DNA of 64,000 nucleotides from Pelomonas asaccharophilus_A. GTDB taxonomy: Bacteria; Pseudomonadota; Gammaproteobacteria; Burkholderiales; Burkholderiaceae_C. How positions within the stretch are numbered: position 1 is the first letter of the stretch; each line of letters begins with the position of its first letter. A program made the position numbers and the translations under genes. Location: positions 124,001 through 188,000 of the forward strand of contig NZ_JAVDXV010000007.1 of the NCBI RefSeq assembly GCF_031458115.1. Reading direction: 5' to 3'. The notes beneath the pieces are model-generated. The model saw nothing but the letters and a program-made list of their open reading frames with translations, was not told the origin of the DNA and ran no database searches. Shown one piece after another: positions 37,035-44,998 of this stretch.

Positions 37035-39182
37035 TTACTCCGCTGCGGGCGTGGCGTCGGCGGCCGGCGCCGGAGCGGCTTCGCGCTCGGGCTTGTCCAG
37101 CAACACCTTCATGGACAGCTTGATGCGGCCCTTCTCGTCGGTCTCGAGCACCTTGACCTTGACCACTTGGCCTTCCTGCAGGAAGTCGGTGACCTTCTCA
37201 ACGCGCTGGTGGGCGATCTGGCTGATGTGCAGCAGGCCGTCCTTACCGGGCAGCAGGTTCACGAGGGCGCCGAAGTCCAGGATCTTGACGATCGGGCCTT
37301 CGTAGATCTTGCCCACTTCGACTTCAGCCGTGATCTCGGCGATGCGCTTCTTGGCCATCTCGGCCTTCTCGGCGTCCGTCGAGGCGATGGTGATGGTGCC
37401 GTCTTCGCCGATGTCGATGGTCGTGCCGGTTTCTTCGGTCAGCGCGCGGATGGTGGCGCCGCCCTTGCCGATGACGTCACGGATCTTCTCCGGGTTGATC
37501 TTCATTGTGTACAGGCGCGGGGCGAACTGCGACACCTCGGTGTTCGCGCTGCCCATGGCTTCGACCATCTTGCCCAGGATGTGCAGGCGGGCTTCCTTGG
37601 CTTGCGCCAGCGCGACCTGCATGATTTCCTTGGTGATGCCCTGGATCTTGATGTCCATCTGCAGGGCCGTGATGCCGGTCGTCGTGCCGGCCACCTTGAA
37701 GTCCATGTCACCCAGGTGATCTTCGTCACCCAGGATGTCGGTCAGCACGGCGAAGCGGTTGGCGTCCTTGATCAGGCCCATGGCGATGCCGGCCACGTGG
37801 GCCTTCATCGGCACGCCGGCGTCCATCAGCGCCAGGCAGCCGCCGCAGACCGAAGCCATCGACGACGAGCCGTTGGACTCGGTGATTTCGGAGACGACGC
37901 GCAGCGAGTACGGGAAGTCTTCCTTGCTCGGCAGCGCGGCGATCAGCGCGCGCTTGGCCAGGCGGCCGTGGCCGATTTCGCGACGCTTGGGGCTACCCAC
38001 ACGACCCGTCTCGCCGGTGGCGAAGGGGGGCATGTTGTAGTGCATCATGAAGCGGTCTTCGAACTCGCCGTCCAGCGCGTCGATGCGCTGTGCGTCGCGG
38101 TCCGTGCCCAGCGTGGCAACCACGAGAGCCTGCGTCTCGCCGCGCGTGAACAGCGCCGAGCCGTGGGTGCGCGGCAGGATGCCGTTGCTGATCTCGATGG
38201 GGCGCACGGTGCGGGTGTCGCGGCCGTCGATACGCGGCTCGCCGGCCAGGATCTGGCTGCGGACGATGCGGGCTTCGATCTCGAACAGCAGGCCTTCGAC
38301 TTCGACCTTGTCGAACGACACGCCTTCGGCGGTCAGTGCAGCGAAGACGTTCGAAGCGGCGGCACGGCAGGCTTGCGTGCGGGCTTGCTTGGAGCGGATC
38401 TGGTAAGCCTCGCGCAGCGGGCCTTCGGCCAGGCCGTTGACCTTGGCGATGAAGGCTTCGTCCTTGGCGGGGGCGACCCAGTTCCACGACGGCTTGCCGG
38501 CTTCCTTGACCAGCTCGTTGATGGCGGCGATGGCCACGTTGCCTTGCTCATGGCCGAACACCACGGCGCCCAGCATGACTTCTTCCGACAGGCCGGAGGC
38601 TTCGGACTCGACCATCAGCACGGCGGCTTGCGTGCCGGCGACGACCAGATCCATCTGGCTGTTGGCCAGTTCGGACTTGCTGGGGTTCAGCGTGTACTCG
38701 CCGTTGACGTAGCCCACGCGGGCGGCGCCGATCGGGCCGTTGAACGGGATGCCGGACACGGCCAGCGCGGCGGACGTGCCGATCATGGCGGCGATGTCGG
38801 CCTGCACTTCGGGGTTCAGGCTGACGACGTGGACGACGACCTGGACTTCATTGAAGAAGCCTTCGGGGAACAGCGGGCGGATCGGGCGGTCGATCAGGCG
38901 GCTGGTCAGCGTCTCGTGCTCGCTCGGGCGGCCTTCACGCTTGAAGAAGCTGCCGGGGATCTTGCCGGCAGCGTAGGTCTTCTCGAGGTAGTCGACGGTC
39001 AGCGGGAAAAAGTCCTGGCCGGCCTTGGCTTCGGTCTTGGCGACCACGGTGGCCAGCACGACGGTGCCTTCGATGTTGACGAGTACGGCGCCGGTGGACT
39101 GGCGGGCGATCTCGCCCGTTTCCAGCACGACTTGGTGGCGGCCCCATTGGAAGGTCTTCGTGACCTTGTTGAACATGGACAT
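37035..39182 (-). CDS. pnp: Polyribonucleotide nucleotidyltransferase (PNPase)
   Basis: 715 aa. Two RNase PH domains, then KH (GKGGATIRALTEETG) and S1 domains (KIYEGPIVKILDFGALVNLL), then a short Ala-rich tail. It degrades RNA phosphorolytically from the 3' end in the degradosome. Three in-frame ATGs are close together; 39182 has AGGAG 8 bases upstream and is preferred over 39188 (2 bases) and 39176. It follows rpsO, as in E. coli. Confidence 0.96.
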   Translation of the reverse strand: MSMFNKVTKTFQWGRHQVVLETGEIARQSTGAVLVNIEGTVVLATVVAKTEAKAGQDFFPLTVDYLEKTYAAGKIPGSFFKREGRPSEHETLTSRLIDRPIRPLFPEGFFNEVQVVVHVVSLNPEVQADIAAMIGTSAALAVSGIPFNGPIGAARVGYVNGEYTLNPSKSELANSQMDLVVAGTQAAVLMVESEASGLSEEVMLGAVVFGHEQGNVAIAAINELVKEAGKPSWNWVAPAKDEAFIAKVNGLAEGPLREAYQIRSKQARTQACRAAASNVFAALTAEGVSFDKVEVEGLLFEIEARIVRSQILAGEPRIDGRDTRTVRPIEISNGILPRTHGSALFTRGETQALVVATLGTDRDAQRIDALDGEFEDRFMMHYNMPPFATGETGRVGSPKRREIGHGRLAKRALIAALPSKEDFPYSLRVVSEITESNGSSSMASVCGGCLALMDAGVPMKAHVAGIAMGLIKDANRFAVLTDILGDEDHLGDMDFKVAGTTTGITALQMDIKIQGITKEIMQVALAQAKEARLHILGKMVEAMGSANTEVSQFAPRLYTMKINPEKIRDVIGKGGATIRALTEETGTTIDIGEDGTITIASTDAEKAEMAKKRIAEITAEVEVGKIYEGPIVKILDFGALVNLLPGKDGLLHISQIAHQRVEKVTDFLQEGQVVKVKVLETDEKGRIKLSMKVLLDKPEREAAPAPAADATPAAE

Positions 39183-39351
39183 GCTCATTGCTCCTGGTTG
39201 TGTTGAGTGCAAGTCATCAGACCTGGGCACTCGGTAAAACCGGCAACGATGCTGGGTTTGGTCCAGATGCCATTCCAGGGCGACTCAGGGCGATGAGCCG
39301 TCTTGGAATGATCCGCGACCACGTCAGCTTGGTTTCCGGCAGATGGACAAA

Positions 39352-39385
39352 GAGCCTGTACTGGGCTTGAGGACCAGACAGGCTC
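39352..39385 (-). terminator. Hairpin between rpsO and pnp
   Basis: GAGCCTGT (39352-39359) pairs with ACAGGCTC (39378-39385), followed on the minus strand by only TTTG. It lies 19 bases after the rpsO stop, where E. coli has a leaky terminator and RNase processing site. The short U-run suggests partial read-through into pnp. Confidence 0.45.
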
Positions 39386-39403
39386 CTTGACGGATTCGCT
39401 AGA

Positions 39404-39670
39404 TTACTTGCGCAGGCCCAGCTTCTGGATCAGCGCGACGTAACGGGCGGAGTCAACGCGCTTCAGGTAGGCCAGCAGGCTCTTGCGCGTGTTGACCATT
39501 TTCAGCAGACCGCGGCGGCCGTGGTGGTCCTTGGCGTGGGTCTTGAAGTGGGGGGTCAGGTCGTTGATGCGGGCGGTCAGCAGAGCGACCTGGACTTCCG
39601 GGCTACCGGTGTCGTTGGCGCTGCGTGCGTTGGCCTTGACGATCTCGGCCTTCTTTTCGGCGATGGACAT
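39404..39670 (-). CDS. rpsO: 30S ribosomal protein S15
   Basis: 88 aa from the ATG at 39670; longer in-frame frames are ignored because the family starts with MSIAEKKAEIV. The FKTHAKDHHGRRGLLKMV segment, the rRNA-contact region, is intact. Binds 16S rRNA early in 30S assembly. It has its own promoter and a leader of about 145 nt that can fold, consistent with the autoregulation known in E. coli. Confidence 0.97.
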   Translation of the reverse strand: MSIAEKKAEIVKANARSANDTGSPEVQVALLTARINDLTPHFKTHAKDHHGRRGLLKMVNTRKSLLAYLKRVDSARYVALIQKLGLRK

Positions 39671-39734
39671 TTGTTTTCCAAAAGGGTTTCGGAAGTCCGG
39701 CCGGGCGAGGCACAACACATGGCGCTGCCGCAGA

Positions 39735-39772
39735 CGGTTTCCGGGGTTGACTTGCGGACACGGGGGAAACCG
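39735..39772 (-). promoter_or_regulatory. Hairpin in the rpsO leader
   Basis: CGGTTTCC (39735-39742) and GGAAACCG (39765-39772) form a perfect 8-bp stem with a 22-nt loop, inside the predicted 5' leader of rpsO. A translational operator bound by S15 is the obvious hypothesis by analogy to E. coli, though the structure differs from the pseudoknot known there. Confidence 0.4.
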
Positions 39773-39823
39773 CCCCGAGCCGTGCTGATGTTCTGCACAC
39801 CTTGCGGCGCGCAAAACCTGCGG

Positions 39824-39852
39824 ATTCTAGCTCAAAGCGGCAGGAGCCTCAA
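39824..39852 (-). promoter_or_regulatory. Sigma-70 promoter of rpsO
   Basis: On the minus strand, -35 TTGAGG (39852-39847) and -10 TAGAAT (39829-39824) are separated by exactly 17 bp. Predicted transcription starts near 39817, giving a leader of about 145 nt before rpsO. Confidence 0.65.
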
Positions 39853-39962
39853 ACCGCGCGGCCCAAGCGAGCGGAAGTAAGGCCTGCCACCGAGGGTTTC
39901 AAGGGCCAAAACCGTCCTGACCTGCAAATGCGTGACTTCTCTGCCGCAACGCGAAAAGGCCT

Positions 39963-39990
39963 CTTGAAGCGCTTTTCGGCCGCCCTATCT
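39963..39990 (+). promoter_or_regulatory. Sigma-32 (RpoH)-type heat-shock promoter of the hsp20 gene
   Basis: CTTGAAG (39963-39969), a 13-bp spacer, and CCCTATCT (39983-39990) match the sigma-32 consensus CTTGAA-N13-CCCCATnT closely. The gene it would drive is a small heat-shock protein starting at 40053, giving a leader of about 55 nt. The rest of 39853-39962 shows nothing I can identify. Confidence 0.7.
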
Positions 39991-40052
39991 CGGGTTCATC
40001 GGGTGCTGCTCCCGACTGGTTCAGCAGCGCAAACCAACGGAGTTGATCCCCC

Positions 40053-40442
40053 ATGTTCTACCTGACCCACCCCCGCCAAGTCGTCCGCGCCCTGCGCCAG
40101 TTCGATGCCGACACCACCCGCACGCCGGCCCTGGACGTCAGCGAAGATGACAAGGCCTACAACGTGACGGTGGACATGCCCGGCGTCGCCAAGGAGGCCG
40201 TCAAGGTCCGCGTCGAAGGCCGCCGTGTGCACATCGAAACCGTCAGCTCGGAAGCCGCCGCACCGACCGATGGTTCCCGCGTGCTGTACCGCGAGCGCCG
40301 CGCCGCCAGCTATGCCCGCAGCTTCTCGCTGCCGGTCGAGATCGACCAGGGTCAATCGCAGGCGCGCTTCGAGAACGGCGTGCTGACGCTGACGCTGGTC
40401 AAGCGCGTTGCCGAGAACGGCGGCGAGCTGGCAATCCTCTAA
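40053..40442 (+). CDS. Hsp20/alpha-crystallin family small heat-shock protein
   Basis: 129 aa. The alpha-crystallin domain runs from about residue 25 (PALDVSEDDKAYNVTVDMPG) to about 118 with the ARFENGVLTLTL strand, and the protein ends in LAIL, which resembles the C-terminal I-x-I/V oligomerisation motif. Holds unfolding proteins under stress. A heat-shock promoter precedes it. The TAA stop overlaps the stop of the convergent tsaD by two bases. Confidence 0.9.
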   Translation: MFYLTHPRQVVRALRQFDADTTRTPALDVSEDDKAYNVTVDMPGVAKEAVKVRVEGRRVHIETVSSEAAAPTDGSRVLYRERRAASYARSFSLPVEIDQGQSQARFENGVLTLTLVKRVAENGGELAIL

Positions 40443-41482
40443 GCCGCCGAAAGATCCCAGCGGGCGCGGACTTCGAAGCCGCCGTCCTGCCTCGGACTGG
40501 CCATGCCGCGCTGCACCCGCAGCGCGGCGGCCATCGCGATCATGGCGCCGTTGTCGGTACACAAGGACAGCTCCGGGTAGTGCACGCGCACACCCCGCTT
40601 CGCGCAGGCGGCGTTCAACTGCTCGCGCAACTTGGCATTTGCGCCAACGCCGCCGGCGACGACAAGGCGTTTCAGGCCTGTCTCCTTCAGCGCCAGCAGC
40701 GACTTCTTCACCAGCACATCAACGATGGCTTGCTGCGTAGACGCGGCCAGGTCAGCCTTGGTCTGCTCGCAAGGCGAGTCGCCAATCTTCTTCACCTGCG
40801 TCAGCACGGCCGTCTTCAGGCCGGCAAAGCTGAAATCCGGCTTGCCGCTGTGCAGCAGCGGGCGCGGCAGTTCGAACGCTTCCGGATTGCCAAACTCCGC
40901 CATGCGGGCCAGGTGCGGACCGCCCGGGTAAGGCAGGCCTAGCAGCTTGGCGCTCTTGTCGAAGGCTTCGCCAGCCGCGTCGTCGATGGTCTCGCCGAGG
41001 ATCTCATACGAACCTACGTCGTCCACCCGCATCAGCTGCGTGTGGCCACCGCTGACAAGCAGCGCGACAAACGGGAACTCCGGCGGGTCGGCCGACAGGA
41101 ACGGCGACAGCAGATGCCCTTCCAGGTGATGGATGGGCAACGCCGGCACGCCCAGCGCGGCGGCCAGCGACACGGCCACACCGGCGCCGACCAGCAACGC
41201 GCCCGCGAGGCCAGGGCCTTGGGTGTAGGCGATCAACTCCACGTCATGCAGCGCCAGCCCGGCCTGCGACAACACCTCGCGCGTCAGCGGCAGCACGCGG
41301 CGCACATGGTCGCGCGACGCCAACTCGGGCACCACACCGCCATAGGCCTGGTGCATCGAAATCTGGCTGTGCAGCGCCTGCGCCACCAATCGCGGCGGCG
41401 CATCGCCGGCCACTTCGACAAGCGCGACCCCGGTCTCGTCGCAGGACGACTCAAAACCGAGGATGCGCTGGACGGAGCTCAC
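40439..41482 (-). CDS. tsaD: tRNA N6-threonylcarbamoyladenosine synthase subunit TsaD
   Basis: 347 aa with a GTG start. Metal ligands are the two His in IHHLEGHLLSP and the Asp in LCTDNGAMIA; FESSCDETG and SGGHTQL are family hallmarks. With TsaB, TsaC and TsaE it makes the t6A37 modification of ANN-decoding tRNAs. The GTG overlaps the fdx stop (GTGA, 41479-41482), so it is translationally coupled to the ISC operon, which is notable because TsaD carries an iron or zinc site. Confidence 0.96.
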   Translation of the reverse strand: MSSVQRILGFESSCDETGVALVEVAGDAPPRLVAQALHSQISMHQAYGGVVPELASRDHVRRVLPLTREVLSQAGLALHDVELIAYTQGPGLAGALLVGAGVAVSLAAALGVPALPIHHLEGHLLSPFLSADPPEFPFVALLVSGGHTQLMRVDDVGSYEILGETIDDAAGEAFDKSAKLLGLPYPGGPHLARMAEFGNPEAFELPRPLLHSGKPDFSFAGLKTAVLTQVKKIGDSPCEQTKADLAASTQQAIVDVLVKKSLLALKETGLKRLVVAGGVGANAKLREQLNAACAKRGVRVHYPELSLCTDNGAMIAMAAALRVQRGMASPRQDGGFEVRARWDLSAA

Positions 41483-41817
41483 TTGCCTTCCTTGGCGTGG
41501 TTGATCGAGTACTTGGGGATCTCGACCGTCACGTCCTGCTGGCGCAGCAAGGCCTGACAGGACAGACGCGAGTCGGGCTCCAGACCCCAGGCGCGGTCCA
41601 GCATGTCTTCCTCGTCTTCTTCCATCTCGGAAAGCGAACGGCCGCCTTCACGCACGATGACGTGGCAGGTCGTGCAGGCACAGACCTGGTCGCAGGCGTG
41701 CTCGATGTCGACGTGGTTGGCCAGCAGCGCTTCGCAGATCGACGTGCCGGGTTCAGCACTGATCGTCTTGCCCTCGGGGCAGTACTCGGCGTGCGGAAGG
41801 ATCTTGATGACGGGCAT
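41479..41817 (-). CDS. fdx: ISC-type 2Fe-2S ferredoxin
   Basis: 112 aa from the ATG at 41817. Cluster ligands are Cys42, Cys48, Cys51 and Cys87, identical in number to E. coli Fdx; the DRAWGLEPDSRLSC segment and the PKYSINH ending are typical. It supplies electrons for Fe-S assembly on IscU. Upstream neighbour hscA ends 8 bp before; downstream tsaD overlaps by 4 bp. Confidence 0.96.
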   Translation of the reverse strand: MPVIKILPHAEYCPEGKTISAEPGTSICEALLANHVDIEHACDQVCACTTCHVIVREGGRSLSEMEEDEEDMLDRAWGLEPDSRLSCQALLRQQDVTVEIPKYSINHAKEGK

Positions 41818-41825
41818 GGTGAATC

Positions 41826-43670
41826 TCAGAGCTGGCTGACATCGCGGCCGGTCAGGGCGCGGGCGATGGAGCGGTTCATGCGTTCGGCGGCAAAGCCTTC
41901 GGTCGCTTCGGCGAGGGCCTTCACGGCGGCGTCGATGGCATCGGCATCGTCGGTCATGGCCGCCAATGCGGACAGGCGGGCTTCCAGCGCCTCGCGCTCG
42001 GCTTCGGGCAGCAGGTCGCCGTCGGCGGCCAGCGCGCTGCGCGTGGCCAGCACCATGCGCTCGGCCTCGACACGCGCCTCGCGCAGCTTGCGGGCGGCCA
42101 TGTCCGCATCGGCGCTGGAGAAGCCATCCTTCAGCATGCGGGCGATCTCTTCGTCGGCCAGGCCATAGCTGGGCTTGACGGTGATGGCCGCCTGCACACC
42201 CGAGGTCAGCTCTTCGGCGGACACGCTGAGCAGCCCGTCCGCATCGACCTGGAAGCTGACGCGGATGCGCGCTGCACCGGCCGCCATCGGCGGGATGCCG
42301 CGCAACTCGAAGCGGGCCAGCGAACGGCACTCGCTGACCAGCTCGCGCTCGCCCTGGACGATGTGCACGGCCAGCGCCGTCTGACCATCCTTGAAGGTCG
42401 TGAAGTCCTGCGCCTTGGCGACGGGGATGGTCGAGTTGCGCTCGATGACGCGCTCGACCAGGCCGCCCATGGTTTCCAGACCGAGGGACAGCGGGATGAC
42501 GTCCAGCAACAGGATCTCGCCATCGGCCGCATTGCCGGCGAGCTGGTTGGCCTGCACGGCGGCACCCAGGGCGACGACCTCGTCGGGGTTCAGGTTGGTC
42601 AACACCTCGCGACCGAACAGTTCGCTGACGGCACGGCGCACGACCGGCATGCGCGTGGACCCGCCGACCATGACCGTACCCTGCACATCGGCTGCCTTGA
42701 CCTTGGCATCACGCAGCACGCGCTTCACCGACGACAGCGTCTTGGCGATCAGCGGCTGGGCCAGCTCTTCGAACTGGGCGCGCGTGATGGTCACGCGCAG
42801 TTCGCCGGCATCCAGCGCGGCGACCAGCTCAGTGGCGTCGGCGTCGGACAGCGCCTCCTTGGCAGCTCGTGCAGCGATCAGCACTGCGCGCTTGTCGTGA
42901 GCGGACGCGACGGCACGATCACCCAGCGCCCAGTCGGCCAGCACGCGGTCGAAATCGTCCCCACCCAGCGCGGCATCTCCGCCGGTCGCCACGACCTCGA
43001 ACACGCCGCGCGCCAGACGCAGCAGCGAGATGTCGAAGGTGCCGCCGCCCAGATCGTAGACCGCGTAGAGGCCTTCGGCGGCGTTGTCCAGGCCGTAGGC
43101 GATGGCTGCAGCCGTGGGTTCGTTGATGAGGCGCAGCACCTTGAGGCCGGCCAGTTCGGCGGCATCCTTGGTCGCCTGGCGCTGGGCGTCGTCGAAATAG
43201 GCCGGCACGGTGATGACGGCGCCGAACAAGTCGTCCAGGAAGCTGTCTTCGGCGCGGAAGCGCAGCGTCGCCAAGATCTCGGCCGAGACCTCGACGGGGC
43301 TCTTCACGCCGTCGCGCGTCGCGATGGCCAGCATGCCGGGGCGGTCCTCGAACTGGTAAGGCAGATGCTCGCGATTCGCGATGTCGGCGAAGGCCCGGCC
43401 CATAAAGCGCTTGACCGAGACGATGGTGTTCTCGGGGTCCTCGGCCTGCGCGGCCAGCGCGTCGGCACCGATCTGGCGCCGGCCTTCGGGCAGGTAGCGC
43501 ACGGCGGACGGCAGGATGACGCGGCCTTGCTCGTCGGGCAGACATTCGGCCACACCGTGGCGCACGGAAGCAACGAGGGAGTGCGTCGTGCCGAGGTCGA
43601 TACCGACGGCAATGCGACGCTGGTGCGGGTCGGGCGACGCGCCGGGTTCGGAAATTTGAAGCAGGGCCAT
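41826..43670 (-). CDS. hscA: Fe-S assembly chaperone HscA (Hsp70 type)
   Basis: 614 aa. ATPase domain begins near IAVGIDLGTTHSL with the phosphate-binding AVYDLGGGTFDISLL and VMVGGSTRMP motifs; the substrate-binding domain follows from about residue 390. It binds the LPPVK motif of IscU to release clusters. Encoded 5 bp after hscB in the isc operon. Confidence 0.96.
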   Translation of the reverse strand: MALLQISEPGASPDPHQRRIAVGIDLGTTHSLVASVRHGVAECLPDEQGRVILPSAVRYLPEGRRQIGADALAAQAEDPENTIVSVKRFMGRAFADIANREHLPYQFEDRPGMLAIATRDGVKSPVEVSAEILATLRFRAEDSFLDDLFGAVITVPAYFDDAQRQATKDAAELAGLKVLRLINEPTAAAIAYGLDNAAEGLYAVYDLGGGTFDISLLRLARGVFEVVATGGDAALGGDDFDRVLADWALGDRAVASAHDKRAVLIAARAAKEALSDADATELVAALDAGELRVTITRAQFEELAQPLIAKTLSSVKRVLRDAKVKAADVQGTVMVGGSTRMPVVRRAVSELFGREVLTNLNPDEVVALGAAVQANQLAGNAADGEILLLDVIPLSLGLETMGGLVERVIERNSTIPVAKAQDFTTFKDGQTALAVHIVQGERELVSECRSLARFELRGIPPMAAGAARIRVSFQVDADGLLSVSAEELTSGVQAAITVKPSYGLADEEIARMLKDGFSSADADMAARKLREARVEAERMVLATRSALAADGDLLPEAEREALEARLSALAAMTDDADAIDAAVKALAEATEGFAAERMNRSIARALTGRDVSQL

Positions 43671-43675
43671 GGTGT

Positions 43676-44194
43676 TCAGGCGTCCAGCGCGGCAAGGCGC
43701 TGGTCGATGTCGGCGCGGAAACGCTGGATGAACATCAGCGCCCTCACCTGCGCGGCGGCTGCCGGCGCGTCGTTGTTGTCGTCGAGCAAGCGCTGGGCTT
43801 GCGCCAGCGCCGCGGCTTCGGCCCGAGCCGCATCATCGTCGAGCGCTTCCAGCGCGGACTCGCTGCTCGCGTCGTCCAGCGACTCGCGCCATTCCATCTG
43901 CTGCATCAGGAAAGCCGCGGGCATCGCCGTGTTGGTTTCGGCACCCACCGGCGCACCACGCAGTTCACACAGGTACGCGGCGCGCTTCAAGGGATCCTTC
44001 AACCGTTGATAGCCTTCATTCACGCGCATGGCCCACTGCATCGCTACGCGCTGGGCCGCAGCGCCCTCAGCAGCGAAGCGATCCGGGTGCACCTCGGCCT
44101 GCAATGCCTTCCAGCGCGTCGCAATGGCAGCACCGTCCTGGGCCTGCGTTTCAGGCAGGCCGAAGAGCTGGAAGTCGTTGTCGGTCAGGCGCAT
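43676..44194 (-). CDS. hscB: Fe-S assembly co-chaperone HscB (J-protein)
   Basis: 172 aa from the ATG at 44194. J-domain with the HPD tripeptide at residues 36-38 (AEVHPDRF) and a C-terminal helical bundle for IscU binding. The start is chosen from family length; a GTG 33 bases upstream would add 11 residues, and neither has a clear ribosome-binding site. Stimulates the HscA ATPase. Confidence 0.93.
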   Translation of the reverse strand: MRLTDNDFQLFGLPETQAQDGAAIATRWKALQAEVHPDRFAAEGAAAQRVAMQWAMRVNEGYQRLKDPLKRAAYLCELRGAPVGAETNTAMPAAFLMQQMEWRESLDDASSESALEALDDDAARAEAAALAQAQRLLDDNNDAPAAAAQVRALMFIQRFRADIDQRLAALDA

Positions 44195-44255
44195 GGCGAG
44201 GTTGAAAAAGCAAAAGGCGCGGTTCACACCGCGCCTGTTGTCGAGTCAGCGAATC

Positions 44256-44579
44256 TCAGACACGGAAGGACTCGCCGCAGCCGCACTTGTCTTTCTCGCG
44301 CGGATTGCGGAACTTGAAGCCTTCGTTCAGCCCTTCGCGCACGAAGTCCAGCTCGGTGCCGTCGAGGTAGGGGAGGCTCTTGGGATCGATGAGGATCTTG
44401 ACCTCATGGCCTTCGAAGACCACGTCCTCGGGCGCCACGTCGTCCGCGTACTCCAGCTTGTAGGCCAGGCCCGAGCAGCCCGTCGTCTTCACGCCCAGGC
44501 GCACACCCACGCCCTTGCCGCGCTTGGCGATGTAGCGCTTCACGTGGCGGGCGGCAGCTTCGGTCAGCGTGACGGACAT
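44256..44579 (-). CDS. iscA: Iron-sulfur assembly protein IscA
   Basis: 107 aa with the three invariant cysteines Cys35 (TTGCSGLAY), Cys99 and Cys101 (KCGCGESF), at the same numbers as E. coli IscA. Acts as an A-type carrier of clusters or iron. Three bases separate it from iscU. Confidence 0.97.
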   Translation of the reverse strand: MSVTLTEAAARHVKRYIAKRGKGVGVRLGVKTTGCSGLAYKLEYADDVAPEDVVFEGHEVKILIDPKSLPYLDGTELDFVREGLNEGFKFRNPREKDKCGCGESFRV

Positions 44580-44582
44580 GGC

Positions 44583-44975
44583 TCAGGCGGTCTGCGCGTG
44601 CTTGGCGCGGTAGTCGTCCACCGCGGCCTTGATGGCGTCTTCGGCCAGGATGGAGCAGTGGATCTTGACGGGCGGCAGTGCCAGTTCTTCGGCGATCTGC
44701 GTGTTCTTGATCGTCAGCGCTTCGTCCAGGCTCTTGCCCTTCACCCACTCGGTCACGAGCGAGCTGGAGGCGATGGCCGAGCCGCAGCCGTAGGTCTTGA
44801 ACTTGGCGTCCTCGATGAGGCCTGTCGCCGGGTTCACCTTGATCTGCAGCTTCATCACGTCGCCGCAAGCCGGGGCGCCGACCATGCCGGTGCCGACATC
44901 GTCGTCGCCGTTGTCGAACTTGCCGACGTTGCGGGGGTTTTCGTAGTGGTCTACGACCTTGTCGCTGTATGCCAT
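44583..44975 (-). CDS. iscU: Fe-S cluster scaffold IscU
   Basis: 130 aa; AAGGAG precedes the ATG. Ligands Cys37 with Asp39 (PACGDV), Cys64 (YGCGSA) and Cys107 (IHCSILA) are present, and the HscA-binding LPPVK is at 100-104. Clusters are assembled here from IscS sulfur before delivery. Confidence 0.97.
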   Translation of the reverse strand: MAYSDKVVDHYENPRNVGKFDNGDDDVGTGMVGAPACGDVMKLQIKVNPATGLIEDAKFKTYGCGSAIASSSLVTEWVKGKSLDEALTIKNTQIAEELALPPVKIHCSILAEDAIKAAVDDYRAKHAQTA

Positions 44976-44998
44976 GAAAGTTCTCCTTGCTAGGGCGC

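Noticed and set aside
37167..39206. 679-codon open frame on + antisense to pnp
   Set aside because: PNPase with all domains occupies the minus strand; the + frame is Gly/Asp/His-rich shadow.
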